A DNA stretch of 64,000 bases, from contig SFLH01000002.1 of NCBI GenBank assembly GCA_004554585.1, positions 186,001 to 250,000 on the forward strand. Direction: 5' to 3'. Both the position numbers and the translations under genes were made by a program. Shown here piece by piece: positions 50,882 through 58,596 of this stretch. This stretch comes from Clostridiales bacterium (lineage in GTDB: Bacteria > Bacillota > Clostridia > Oscillospirales > Oscillospiraceae). The notes below the pieces were generated by a model. The model was not told the DNA's origin, did not search any database, and worked only from the letters and a program-made list of their open reading frames with translations. Every line of letters begins with the position of its first letter. The first letter of the stretch is position 1.

Positions 50882-51910
50882 ATGAAAATTATCGTGGACG
50901 CCATGGGTGGCGACAATGCCCCTCTGGCCCCTGTGGAGGGCGCCTTGCGGGCCCAGAAAGAGTTGGGGGTGGAGATCCTGCTCACCGGCCGGACGGAGGA
51001 GATCCTGTCCTGCCTGGACCAGCTGGGCCACAAGACCATCCCCAAAGGGGTGGAGATTGCCCCGGCCAGCCAGGTTATCCTCATGGAGGACAATCCGGCC
51101 CGGGCCTTTAAGGAGAAACCCGATTCCTCCATGACGGTGGGCCTGAAGCTGCTGAAAGAGGGGAGTGGGGACGCCTTTGTCTCCGCCGGTTCCACCGGCG
51201 CTCTGCTCTCCGCTGCCACCCTGATCGTCAAGCGCATCCGGGGTATCCGGCGGGCCGCCCTGGCCCCGGTGGTGCCCAATGCCGGGGGGAACATGGTCCT
51301 CATCGACTGTGGCGCCACTGCCGAGTGTACTCCGGAGTACTTACTGCAGTTTGCCTACATGGGCTCCTACTACGCCCAGCGCTTCCTGGGCATTGCCAAC
51401 CCCCGGGTGGCGCTGCTGAACATCGGCGCCGAGCCCAGCAAGGGTATGGACCTGCAAAAGCAGACCCACGCTCTGCTCACCCAGGCCCATGAGGCCGGGC
51501 GGCTGAACTTTGTGGGCAACATCGAGGGCCGGGAGGCAATGAGCCAGGGGGTGGACGTGCTGGTCACCGACGGCTTTACCGGCAACATCTTTCTCAAAAC
51601 CGTGGAGGGCGCGGCCATCCTCTTCAGCGGTGCGCTGAAGCAGATGCTCCTGGGCAGCACCAAGACCAAGCTGGCCGCCCTGATGCTCAAGGACGGCATC
51701 GGGCAGTTCAAAAAGCGCTTTGACGCCAACGAGGTGGGGGGCACCGCCATGCTGGGCATTTCCCAGCCGGTGGTCAAGGCCCACGGCTCCTCTAACGGCT
51801 ACGCCTTCTTCAATGCCATCCGCCAGGCCAAGGTGGTGGCCGAGACCAAGGTAGTGGAGGACATTGCGGCCAACGTGGCCCATATGCGCCTGGACCAGAA
51901 AGAGGCATGA
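50882..51910 (+). CDS. plsX: Phosphate acyltransferase PlsX
   Basis: A 342-residue peripheral membrane enzyme that turns acyl-ACP into acyl-phosphate, the donor for PlsY (60-758). Signatures include MKIIVDAMGGDNAPLAPVEGAL, FVSAGSTGALLSAATLIVKRI and DVLVTDGFTGNIFLKTVEG. Length is normal. The plsX-acpP-rnc order is conserved; fabD/fabG are absent from this interval. Confidence 0.97.
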   Translation: MKIIVDAMGGDNAPLAPVEGALRAQKELGVEILLTGRTEEILSCLDQLGHKTIPKGVEIAPASQVILMEDNPARAFKEKPDSSMTVGLKLLKEGSGDAFVSAGSTGALLSAATLIVKRIRGIRRAALAPVVPNAGGNMVLIDCGATAECTPEYLLQFAYMGSYYAQRFLGIANPRVALLNIGAEPSKGMDLQKQTHALLTQAHEAGRLNFVGNIEGREAMSQGVDVLVTDGFTGNIFLKTVEGAAILFSGALKQMLLGSTKTKLAALMLKDGIGQFKKRFDANEVGGTAMLGISQPVVKAHGSSNGYAFFNAIRQAKVVAETKVVEDIAANVAHMRLDQKEA

Positions 51911-51915
51911 TTTTT

Positions 51916-51955
51916 CTATTTTGGTATTGACAGAAGCTAAAATAGTCCCTATATT
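51916..51955 (+). promoter_or_regulatory. Promoter of acpP with an overlapping inverted repeat
   Basis: TTGACA (51927-51932) and TATATT (51950-51955) are 17 bp apart. An inverted repeat CTATTTT (51916-51922) / AAAATAG (51939-51945) brackets the -35 box, a possible operator for a lipid-synthesis regulator. It does not match the FapR or FabT consensus that I know. Confidence 0.65.
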
Positions 51956-52005
51956 AATGTACAGCATAAACGCGAGAACCGAATTCCTAAAAGGAGCAAT
52001 TGGAA

Positions 52006-52242
52006 ATGATTTTAGAGAAATTGCAGAGCTTGATTGCGGATCAGTTGGGCGTCGATGGGTCCGGCATTACGATGGACACCAACTTTGAGGAAGATCTGGG
52101 CGTGGATTCTCTGGATATCGTGGAGTTGTCCTTGGCCCTGGAAGAGGAATTTGACATCGGCGAGATGAGCGAGGAGGACCTGGCGTCCATCAAGACCGTG
52201 GGAGATCTGGTCCGGTATCTGCAGAAGCAGCTGGACATGTGA
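52006..52242 (+). CDS. acpP: Acyl carrier protein
   Basis: A 78-residue carrier for growing fatty acids. The phosphopantetheine site is DLGVDSLDIVEL with Ser35. ATG 52006 is 9 nt after AAGGAG (51991-51996), a better distance than TTG 52000 at 3 nt. It is acidic and of normal length. It has its own promoter and stands between plsX and rnc. Confidence 0.96.
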   Translation: MILEKLQSLIADQLGVDGSGITMDTNFEEDLGVDSLDIVELSLALEEEFDIGEMSEEDLASIKTVGDLVRYLQKQLDM

Positions 52243-52398
52243 GGAACGGGACTTCGGTCCTGTTGGCTGCCCCTGTGGGGGAGAGAGGCGTGGCCTCTTC
52301 TCCCCGGCTCCGGGCGGCGTCTGCGGCCGTCCTGGTGTGCATTGCGTGACACCCCCCGTCCAGTGGCCGGGGGGATCGTCGTTTGAGGGGGGAATTGG

Positions 52399-53082
52399 AT
52401 GAAGACATTGGAAGAAAAAATCGGGTATTCCTTCCGGGACCGGCAACTGCTGGAAAATGCCTTGACCCACAGCTCCTATGCCAACGAGCATCGGGGCGGG
52501 GGTGTGCCCAGCAATGAGCGGCTGGAATTTTTGGGGGACTCCATCCTGGGGCTGGTGGTGGCCGACCACCTCTACCGCACCCGGCCCGACCTGCCCGAGG
52601 GGGATCTAACCCGCATCCGGGCGGCCCTGGTGTGTGAGAACAGCCTGGTGGAAGTGGCCCGGAGCCTGGACTTGGGGAATTACCTGAAACTAGGCAAAGG
52701 GGAAGACCACGGCGGCGGCCGGGCCCGGCCCTCCATCCAGGCCGACGCGGTGGAGGCCATGCTGGCCGCTGTCTATCTGGACGGAGGTATCGGCCAGGCA
52801 AGAAAGCTCATCCACCGGCTGGTTCTCAACCGGGAAGAAGAGCGCACCGCCGCCGGCCGGGACTATAAAACTGCCCTGCAGGAGCTGGTTCAGCGGGAGA
52901 GCGGCCAGGTCCTGTCCTACCACCTGACCGGTGAGAGCGGCCCCGACCACGACAAGGTCTTTGCCATGGAGGTCCTGCTCAACGGCCAGCCCATCGGCGC
53001 TGGCCAGGGCAGGAGCAAGAAGGAAGCCGAGCAGGCGGCAGCCAAGGCCGCTGTGCTGAAGCTGGAAGGAGGACATACATGA
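52399..53082 (+). CDS. rnc: Ribonuclease III
   Basis: A 227-residue double-strand-specific ribonuclease for rRNA maturation and mRNA decay. The catalytic signature NERLEFLGDSILGLVVAD and QADAVEAMLAAVYLDGG (metal-binding Glu) are intact, and a double-stranded RNA-binding domain (about residues 155-225) with GQGRSKKEAEQAAAKAAV ends the protein. The 156-nt acpP-rnc spacer has a CCCCCC/GGGGGG stem (52352-52374). The stop overlaps the next ATG by 4 nt. smc, often next, is absent. Confidence 0.96.
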   Translation: MKTLEEKIGYSFRDRQLLENALTHSSYANEHRGGGVPSNERLEFLGDSILGLVVADHLYRTRPDLPEGDLTRIRAALVCENSLVEVARSLDLGNYLKLGKGEDHGGGRARPSIQADAVEAMLAAVYLDGGIGQARKLIHRLVLNREEERTAAGRDYKTALQELVQRESGQVLSYHLTGESGPDHDKVFAMEVLLNGQPIGAGQGRSKKEAEQAAAKAAVLKLEGGHT

Positions 53083-53564
53083 GCAAGCGCACACGCAATA
53101 TCATCCTGGCGGTGGTCATTCTGGTGATCCTGGTGGCCATTCCCTTTTGGCCCACCCTGCGCCAGGCATTCTCCAGCCAGGAGGAAGATACCCAGCAAGC
53201 CAGCGGAATCTCCTGCACGGTGACTGTGGTCTGCCAGGACCAGACCCTGCTGCCCACCCTTCAGGAGGAGGGCATCTCGGTGGAGGAGGACGGCACCCTT
53301 TTCTCCGCGTCCGTCTCTGTCGCGGAGGGCGCCACCATTCTGGACGCCCTGGAGGATGCCGCCCGGCAGGCCAATGCCGCGGTGGTGACCGAGGGCTCGC
53401 CGGCCTACGTGACCACCATCGGCGGGCTGGCTGCCGGTGCCCACGGGGATATGTCCGGCTGGACGTATACCGTGGATGGAGAAATGATTATGGAAAGCTG
53501 CGATGTGCAGACGGTCCAGGAGGGGGACGAGATCCTCTGGGCCTATGTGACCAGCTGGGAGTAA
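53079..53564 (+). CDS. Membrane-anchored DUF4430 protein
   Basis: A 161-residue protein with one N-terminal helix (about residues 8-25) and an outside domain of DUF4430 type, recognised by VAEGATILDALEDAARQ and GDMSGWTYTVDGEMI. DUF4430 domains resemble the C-terminal part of transcobalamin and are found in surface proteins of Clostridia, some linked to vitamin or ligand uptake. It overlaps rnc (ATGA), with GGAGG inside rnc. A terminator follows. Confidence 0.8.
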   Translation: MSKRTRNIILAVVILVILVAIPFWPTLRQAFSSQEEDTQQASGISCTVTVVCQDQTLLPTLQEEGISVEEDGTLFSASVSVAEGATILDALEDAARQANAAVVTEGSPAYVTTIGGLAAGAHGDMSGWTYTVDGEMIMESCDVQTVQEGDEILWAYVTSWE

Positions 53565-53576
53565 AAAACTACATGG

Positions 53577-53616
53577 GCCCGGACACGCCGCACCGAGGGG
53601 CGTGCCCGGGCTTTTT
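53577..53616 (+). terminator. Terminator after the DUF4430 gene
   Basis: The stem GCCCGG-A-CACGCC with GGCGTG-C-CCGGGC (53577-53589 and 53599-53611; one A/C mismatch) has an 8-nt loop-like end and is followed by TTTTT. Confidence 0.88.
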
Positions 53617-53666
53617 CACATCCTCTGCCAGGGGCCTCCTGGCCGGGGGGAGGGAGGGATTGTGTC

Positions 53667-54383
53667 GTGACTAAGAAAGCAGCGGCCCTGTGCAGGGCCT
53701 ATCTTTTGCTGGCGGCGGGCCTAATGATTACCGCCTTTGGCATTGGCTTTTCCATTCAGGGGGGACTGGGTACCTCGCCCATCTCCAGCCTGCCCTATGT
53801 AGTCAGTCTCATCACCCCCCTGACCGTGGGCACCGCCACCATCTGTCTGCATGTGGTCCTTATCCTGCTGCAGATTTTGATTCTGCGCCGGAACTATCAG
53901 CCCATCCAGCTCATGCAGCTGCCGGTGGCCCTGGTGTTTGGCTATCTGACCGACTTCGGGGTGTGGGCCATTCAGGGCCTGCACGTCGCCACCTATGCCG
54001 GGCAGTGGGGCCTGTGCCTGGTGGGCATCCTGCTGGTGGGCATCGGGGTGGCCTGTGAGGTGGTGGCCGGGGTGGTCACCCTGGCCGGAGAGGGCTTCGT
54101 GTTGGCGGTGTGCCAGGTCACAGGCCTGCCCTTCGGCAACCTGAAGGTGACCTTTGACGTGACCTTGGTGGCCACTGCCAGCCTGCTCTCCCTGCTCTTC
54201 CTCCATCAGCTGGAAGGGGTCCGGGAGGGAACCGTGGCTGCGGCCATTCTGGTGGGGATGATCGCCAAGCGGGTTCAGCCTGTCCTCCAGCGGCGGCTTG
54301 GCCGGTGGCTCTCTTCCCAAAAGGAGGCGAAAGAGGGAGACCCTTCTGCCTCAATTTCACAAAAAAGAGAAAAAAGGACTTGA
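53667..54383 (+). CDS. YczE/YyaS-like integral membrane protein (DUF6198 type)
   Basis: A 238-residue protein with about five to six helices. The N-terminal MTKKAAALCRAYLLLAAGLMITAFGIGFS and GGLGTSPISSLPYVVS resemble the YczE-like membrane family of Firmicutes. Function is unknown; Bacillus YczE is needed for peptide antibiotic production. GTG 53667 follows GGGAGGGA by 8 nt. Its stop TGA lies within the -35 box (TTGACA) of the next promoter. Confidence 0.75.
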   Translation: MTKKAAALCRAYLLLAAGLMITAFGIGFSIQGGLGTSPISSLPYVVSLITPLTVGTATICLHVVLILLQILILRRNYQPIQLMQLPVALVFGYLTDFGVWAIQGLHVATYAGQWGLCLVGILLVGIGVACEVVAGVVTLAGEGFVLAVCQVTGLPFGNLKVTFDVTLVATASLLSLLFLHQLEGVREGTVAAAILVGMIAKRVQPVLQRRLGRWLSSQKEAKEGDPSASISQKREKRT

Positions 54384-54408
54384 CAAGGGGGAGAACCGGT
54401 GCTATACT
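54380..54408 (+). promoter_or_regulatory. Promoter of the T-box-trpB transcript
   Basis: TTGACA (54380-54385) and TATACT (54403-54408) are 17 bp apart, with TG at 54400-54401 as an extended -10. Confidence 0.88.
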
Positions 54409-54415
54409 CCCCCCA

Positions 54416-54699
54416 TAAACCGAAGAACGGGAAGAGTACATTGGACCTTGCCTTTCCCAGCGAGCCGCGGAGGGTGAAAGCGCGGCAAAGTGCAACCCAG
54501 TGGAATGGTCCCGGGAGGGCGAACCAAATCAGGCTGCGGCCTGTAGTAGGGGAGACGGGCAGGAGCACGCCGTTACCACGTGCCGGCACTTGTTGGAGTG
54601 CGCTGAGTGGGCGCGAAAGGCGCCAAGCCGGGTGGCACCGCAGAAGCAGCAGCTTCTGTCCCTGCAAACAATGCAAGGGACAGGAGCGTTTTTGTTTTT
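54416..54699 (+). ncRNA. T-box leader, tryptophan type
   Basis: Stem I has an AGTA bulge on its 5' side (near 54435), the distal AG-bulge region (AGCGAGCC..GGAGGGTGAAAGC) and on the 3' side GAA followed by specifier TGG (54506-54508), the Trp codon. The T-box sequence CCGGGTGGCACCGCAG is at 54628-54643. The terminator stem GCTTCTGTCCC/GGGACAGGAGC (54652-54662 and 54677-54687) is followed by TTTTTGTTTTTG. Uncharged tRNA-Trp should pair with it, block the terminator and allow trpB synthesis. Confidence 0.94.
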
Positions 54700-54731
54700 G
54701 TCCCGGAAAACACAGAAAGGAGCCTATTACC

Positions 54732-56108
54732 ATGGCAGCAATGAAAGAGATTCCTTATAAGATCTATCTGGAAGAGAACGAGATGCCCCAGGCATGGTAT
54801 AACGTGCGGGCAGACATGAAGAACAAGCCCGCCCCCCTGCTCAACCCCGCCACCATGCAGCCCATGACTGCCGAAGAGCTGGGCGGCGTGTTCTGCAAGG
54901 AACTGGTGGCACAGGAGCTGGACAACGACAACGCCTACATCCCCATCCCCAAGGAGATCCGGGACTTTTATAAGATGTACCGTCCCTCTCCCCTGGTCCG
55001 GGCTTACTGCCTGGAGGAAAAACTCCAGACTCCCGCCAAGATCTACTATAAGTTCGAGGGCAACAACACCTCGGGCTCTCACAAGCTCAACTCCGCCATC
55101 GCCCAGGCCTACTATGCCAAGAACCAGGGCCTGAAGGGGGTCACCACCGAGACCGGTGCCGGTCAGTGGGGCACTGCCCTGTCCATGGCTTGCGCCTACC
55201 TGGGCCTGGACTGCCAGGTGTACATGGTCAAGGTCAGCTATGAACAGAAGCCCTTCCGCCGGGAGGTTATGCGCACCTACGGCGCTTCCGTGACTGCCTC
55301 TCCCTCCGAGACCACTGCCGTGGGCCGGAAGATTCTGGAGGCCCACCCGGGCACCAGCGGTTCCCTGGGCTGTGCCATCTCCGAGGCCGTGGAGGCTGCC
55401 ACCAACCAGGAGGGTTACCGCTATGTGCTCGGCTCGGTCCTCAACCAGGTGCTGCTCCACCAGAGCATCATTGGTCTGGAGACCAAGGCGGCCATGGACA
55501 AGTACGGCATCCAGGCCGACATCATCATCGGCTGCGCCGGCGGTGGCTCCAACGTGGGCGGCCTGATCTCCCCCTTCGTGGGCCAGATGCTCCGGGGCGA
55601 GGCCGACTACCGCATCATCGCTGTGGAGCCCGCCTCCTGCCCCAGCCTCACCCGGGGCAAGTTCGCCTATGACTTCTGCGACACGGGCATGGTCTGCCCC
55701 CTGGCCAAGATGTACACCCTGGGCTCCGGCTTCATCCCCTCGGCCAACCACGCCGGCGGCCTGCGCTACCACGGCATGAGTCCTGTGGTCAGCCAGCTCT
55801 ATCACGACGGCCTGATCGAGGCCACCAGCGTGGAGCAGACCAAGGTCTTTGAGGCTGCCACCTACTTTGCCCGGGTGGAGGGCATCCTGCCCGCTCCCGA
55901 GTCCAGCCACGCCATCCGGGTGGCCATTGATGAGGCCCTCAAGTGCAAGGAGACCGGGGAGGAGAAGACCATTGTCTTCGGCCTGACCGGCACCGGCTAC
56001 TTCGACATGGTGGCCTATGAGAAGTTCAACAACGGCACCATGAGCGACTACATCCCCACCGACGACGACCTGGCTCAGGGCTTCGCCGGCCTGCCCAAGG
56101 TGGACTGA
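54732..56108 (+). CDS. trpB: Tryptophan synthase beta-like protein, TrpB2 type
   Basis: A 458-residue PLP enzyme. The segments YYKFEGNNTSGSHKLNSAIAQ (PLP Lys in GSHK), TETGAGQWGTALSMA, and the TrpB2-specific VYMVKVSYEQKPFRREVMRTYGA with GSLGCAISEAVEAA place it in the TrpB2 subgroup. It would join indole and serine to give tryptophan. No trpA, trpC or trpD is near. ATG 54732 follows AAAGGAG. The Trp T-box shows that it answers tryptophan shortage. Confidence 0.93.
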   Translation: MAAMKEIPYKIYLEENEMPQAWYNVRADMKNKPAPLLNPATMQPMTAEELGGVFCKELVAQELDNDNAYIPIPKEIRDFYKMYRPSPLVRAYCLEEKLQTPAKIYYKFEGNNTSGSHKLNSAIAQAYYAKNQGLKGVTTETGAGQWGTALSMACAYLGLDCQVYMVKVSYEQKPFRREVMRTYGASVTASPSETTAVGRKILEAHPGTSGSLGCAISEAVEAATNQEGYRYVLGSVLNQVLLHQSIIGLETKAAMDKYGIQADIIIGCAGGGSNVGGLISPFVGQMLRGEADYRIIAVEPASCPSLTRGKFAYDFCDTGMVCPLAKMYTLGSGFIPSANHAGGLRYHGMSPVVSQLYHDGLIEATSVEQTKVFEAATYFARVEGILPAPESSHAIRVAIDEALKCKETGEEKTIVFGLTGTGYFDMVAYEKFNNGTMSDYIPTDDDLAQGFAGLPKVD

Positions 56109-56146
56109 TCCACACCCCATAGGGGGAATACCTCCGAACATCCCCA

Positions 56147-56189
56147 AACGCCGCCCCAGCCGCCTTTGGCGGCCCGGGCGGCGTTTTTT
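56147..56189 (+). terminator. Terminator of trpB
   Basis: AACGCCGCCC (56147-56156) pairs with GGGCGGCGTT (56176-56185), with an inner GCCGCC/GGCGGC stem, followed by TTTTTT. Confidence 0.92.
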
Positions 56190-56273
56190 GCGTCAAATGA
56201 AGCGATGGGAGGAAGCCCTCCGCCTGCTGGTCGGATGGGCCCTTCTGTTAGACTGCATCGCCCGAGGATGGGG

Positions 56274-56316
56274 AGGAAAAAAACAGGCAGGCACCGGAAC
56301 GGTGCCTGCCTGTTTT
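56274..56316 (-). terminator. Terminator of the EF-G paralogue gene
   Basis: A stem of about 13 bp, ACAGGCAGGCACC/GGTGCCTGCCTGT, is followed by seven T on the minus strand. It also has TTTT on the plus strand. Confidence 0.9.
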
Positions 56317-56354
56317 ATGTCAGGTTGGGGTTCTCCCAGAGGGAGGGAAGGGGC

Positions 56355-58430
56355 TCAGCCCTCTTCCTGGATGGCCTTGGCGTCCTCGATGGCCTTCTGC
56401 TGGGCCACAGGGGGAGCCTCCTCATAGCGCACAAAGTGGAAGGAGAAGGTGCCGCGGCTCTGGGTGATGGAGCGCAGGTCGATGGCGTAGGAGGTCATCT
56501 CGGCCATGGGAACCTCAGCCTCCAGAATCTGGTTGCCGTCGTCGGTGGGATTCATGCCCATCACGCGGCCGCGACGCTTGTTCAGGTCGCCCATGACGTC
56601 GCCCAGGTAGCTGTCGGGAATGGTGACCTTCAGCTCACCGATGGGCTCCAGGATGGTGGGGTTGGCGTTGGCGATGCCTTCCTTATAGGCCAGCTGAGCG
56701 GCGGTCTTGAAGGCCATTTCGTTGGAGTCCACGGGGTGGTAGGAGCCGTCGTACAGGGTGGCCTTCATGCCCACCAGGGGATAGCCGGCCAGCACACCCT
56801 TGGTGGCGGCCTCCCGCAGGCCCTTTTCCACGGCGGGGAAGAAGTTCTTGGGCACGCTGCCGCCGAAGACTTCCTCGGCGAAGATCATGTCCTCGGACTC
56901 ATACTGGGGCTCGAAGCGAATCCACACGTCGCCGAACTGGCCGGAACCGCCGGTCTGCTTCTTGTGGCGGCCGTGGGCCTCGACCTTCTTCTTGATGGTC
57001 TCGCGATAGGGCACGCGGGCGGGGCTGAGCTCGGCTTCCACGCCGAAGCGGCTCTTCAGGCGGGAGACCAGCACGTCCAGCTGCATGTCGCCGGCGCCGG
57101 AGAGAACCACCTGGCGGGTCTCGGCGTTATTGACCACGGTGAAGGAGGGGTCTTCTTCGTTCATCCGGGCCAGGCCGGCAGCCACCTTGTCGTCCTGGCC
57201 GCGGGTCTTGGGGGCGATGGCCTTGGAGTAGCAGGGCTCGGCGAAGGGGATGCCCTTCAGAGCCACTACCTTCCGGTTATCGCACAGGGTATCGCCGGTC
57301 TTGACCTTGTCCATCTTGCCGATGGCGCCGATGTCGCCGCAGGAGAGCTCCTTGACTTCCTCGGTCTTCTTGCCGCACAGGGTGTACAGACGGCCCAGCT
57401 TTTCGGCAGCGCCGGTGCGGGCATTGACCAGGGGCAGGTCGGAGGTGATGACGCCGGAGAGGACCTTAATCAGGGAGTACTTGCCGTACTGATCGGAGAT
57501 GGTCTTAAACACGAAGGCCGTGGGCACGCCGCCGGGGGAGACCACGAAGTCCTCGGTCTGGCCGTCCTGCATGGTGGCCTTGTGATAGTTGCCCTCGGCG
57601 GGGTTGGGCAGCAGTTCCACGATATAGTCCATGAGCATCAGGGAGCCCATGCAGTTGATGGCGGAGCCGAAGAGGACGGGGAACATGGACAGCTCCCGCA
57701 CGCCCTGGCGCAGGCCCTGGATCATCTCGGCGTAGGTGAAGGACTCGCCGCTGAAGTACTTGTCCATCATCTCGTCGGAGGTCTCGGCAACGGACTCCTT
57801 CAGGGCCTCGTTGAACTCGCTGACCACGTCTACCTTGTCGGCTGGGATATCCACTTCCACCCGCTTAAAGTCCTGCATCTCATAAGCGCGCTTGTTGAGC
57901 ACGTCGATCAGGCCGGTGGTCTTCTTGTCCTCATCCCACATGGGGACCACCAGGGGAGCGATCTTGTTGCCGTACTTCTCCCGCAGGGCGTTGAAGGTGG
58001 CGTTGTAATCACTGTTTTCCTCGTCGGTCTTGGAGATATAGATAAACCGGGGCATGTTGCGCTCCTGGCAGTATTTCCAAACCTTTTCAAAGCCCACGGA
58101 GATGCCGTCCTTGGCGGAGCAGACGAGAATGGCGGCGTCGGCGGCACGGAGGGCCTCCATGACTTCACCGGAGAAATCGAAAGCGCCGGGGGTGTCCAGC
58201 AAGTTGATCTTGCAGCCCTTGTATTCCAGGGGAGCTACGGCGGTGGAGATGGAGATCTGACGGCGAATCTCTTCGGGGTCGTAGTCGCAGACAGTGTTGC
58301 CATCCGCGCTGGTGCCCATGCGCTTGATGGCGCCGGTCATGAACAGCAGGCTCTCGGCCAGGGCAGTTTTGCCGCTGCCGCTGTGGCCCACCAGACAGAC
58401 GTTTCGGATGTTTTGCACAGAATAGCTCAT
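56355..58430 (-). CDS. EF-G-like paralogue with degenerate GTPase motifs
   Basis: A 691-residue protein with the five-domain layout of EF-G. The P-loop GHSGSGKTALAE is present, but switch I reads RRQISISTA (EF-G: RGITITSA), the G3 motif is DTPGAFDF with Ala83 where EF-G has the catalytic His, and the G4 motif is SKTD (133-136) in place of NKxD. Domains III to V keep EF-G-like segments (GAGDMQLDVLVSRLK, SYAIDLRSITQSRGTFSF). It is probably an EF-G2/FusA2-like factor with slow or changed GTP use. AAGGAGAG precedes the ATG. A perfect 12-bp hairpin lies in its leader. Confidence 0.9.
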   Translation of the reverse strand: MSYSVQNIRNVCLVGHSGSGKTALAESLLFMTGAIKRMGTSADGNTVCDYDPEEIRRQISISTAVAPLEYKGCKINLLDTPGAFDFSGEVMEALRAADAAILVCSAKDGISVGFEKVWKYCQERNMPRFIYISKTDEENSDYNATFNALREKYGNKIAPLVVPMWDEDKKTTGLIDVLNKRAYEMQDFKRVEVDIPADKVDVVSEFNEALKESVAETSDEMMDKYFSGESFTYAEMIQGLRQGVRELSMFPVLFGSAINCMGSLMLMDYIVELLPNPAEGNYHKATMQDGQTEDFVVSPGGVPTAFVFKTISDQYGKYSLIKVLSGVITSDLPLVNARTGAAEKLGRLYTLCGKKTEEVKELSCGDIGAIGKMDKVKTGDTLCDNRKVVALKGIPFAEPCYSKAIAPKTRGQDDKVAAGLARMNEEDPSFTVVNNAETRQVVLSGAGDMQLDVLVSRLKSRFGVEAELSPARVPYRETIKKKVEAHGRHKKQTGGSGQFGDVWIRFEPQYESEDMIFAEEVFGGSVPKNFFPAVEKGLREAATKGVLAGYPLVGMKATLYDGSYHPVDSNEMAFKTAAQLAYKEGIANANPTILEPIGELKVTIPDSYLGDVMGDLNKRRGRVMGMNPTDDGNQILEAEVPMAEMTSYAIDLRSITQSRGTFSFHFVRYEEAPPVAQQKAIEDAKAIQEEG

Positions 58431-58455
58431 AGCAGTTCTCTCCTTATTTTAAATC

Positions 58456-58487
58456 GCACAGGAGAGGAAATGGACCCTCTCCTGTGC
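58456..58487 (-). promoter_or_regulatory. Leader hairpin of the EF-G paralogue
   Basis: A perfect 12-bp stem GCACAGGAGAGG/CCTCTCCTGTGC with an 8-nt loop stands between the promoter and the ribosome site. No U-run follows directly (GATTTAAAATAAGGAGAG on the minus strand). It may set mRNA stability or translation. Confidence 0.6.
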
Positions 58488-58521
58488 CCCGACGGAGTTC
58501 ATGCTCCATGGTGATGGAATA

Positions 58522-58550
58522 AGTATACAACAAGAGAGGGGCAGTGACAA
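58522..58550 (-). promoter_or_regulatory. Promoter of the EF-G paralogue
   Basis: On the minus strand TTGTCA (58550-58545) and TATACT (58527-58522) are 17 bp apart. The leader is about 85 nt. Confidence 0.78.
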
Positions 58551-58596
58551 CAGAAAAAATGAAAAATAGCTAAAAAATTTGTAAGAACCAGGCAAA

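Noticed and set aside
56166..58514. A 782-codon plus-strand frame opposite the EF-G paralogue
   Set aside because: It covers terminators and the whole reverse gene, and its product has no known fold signature.
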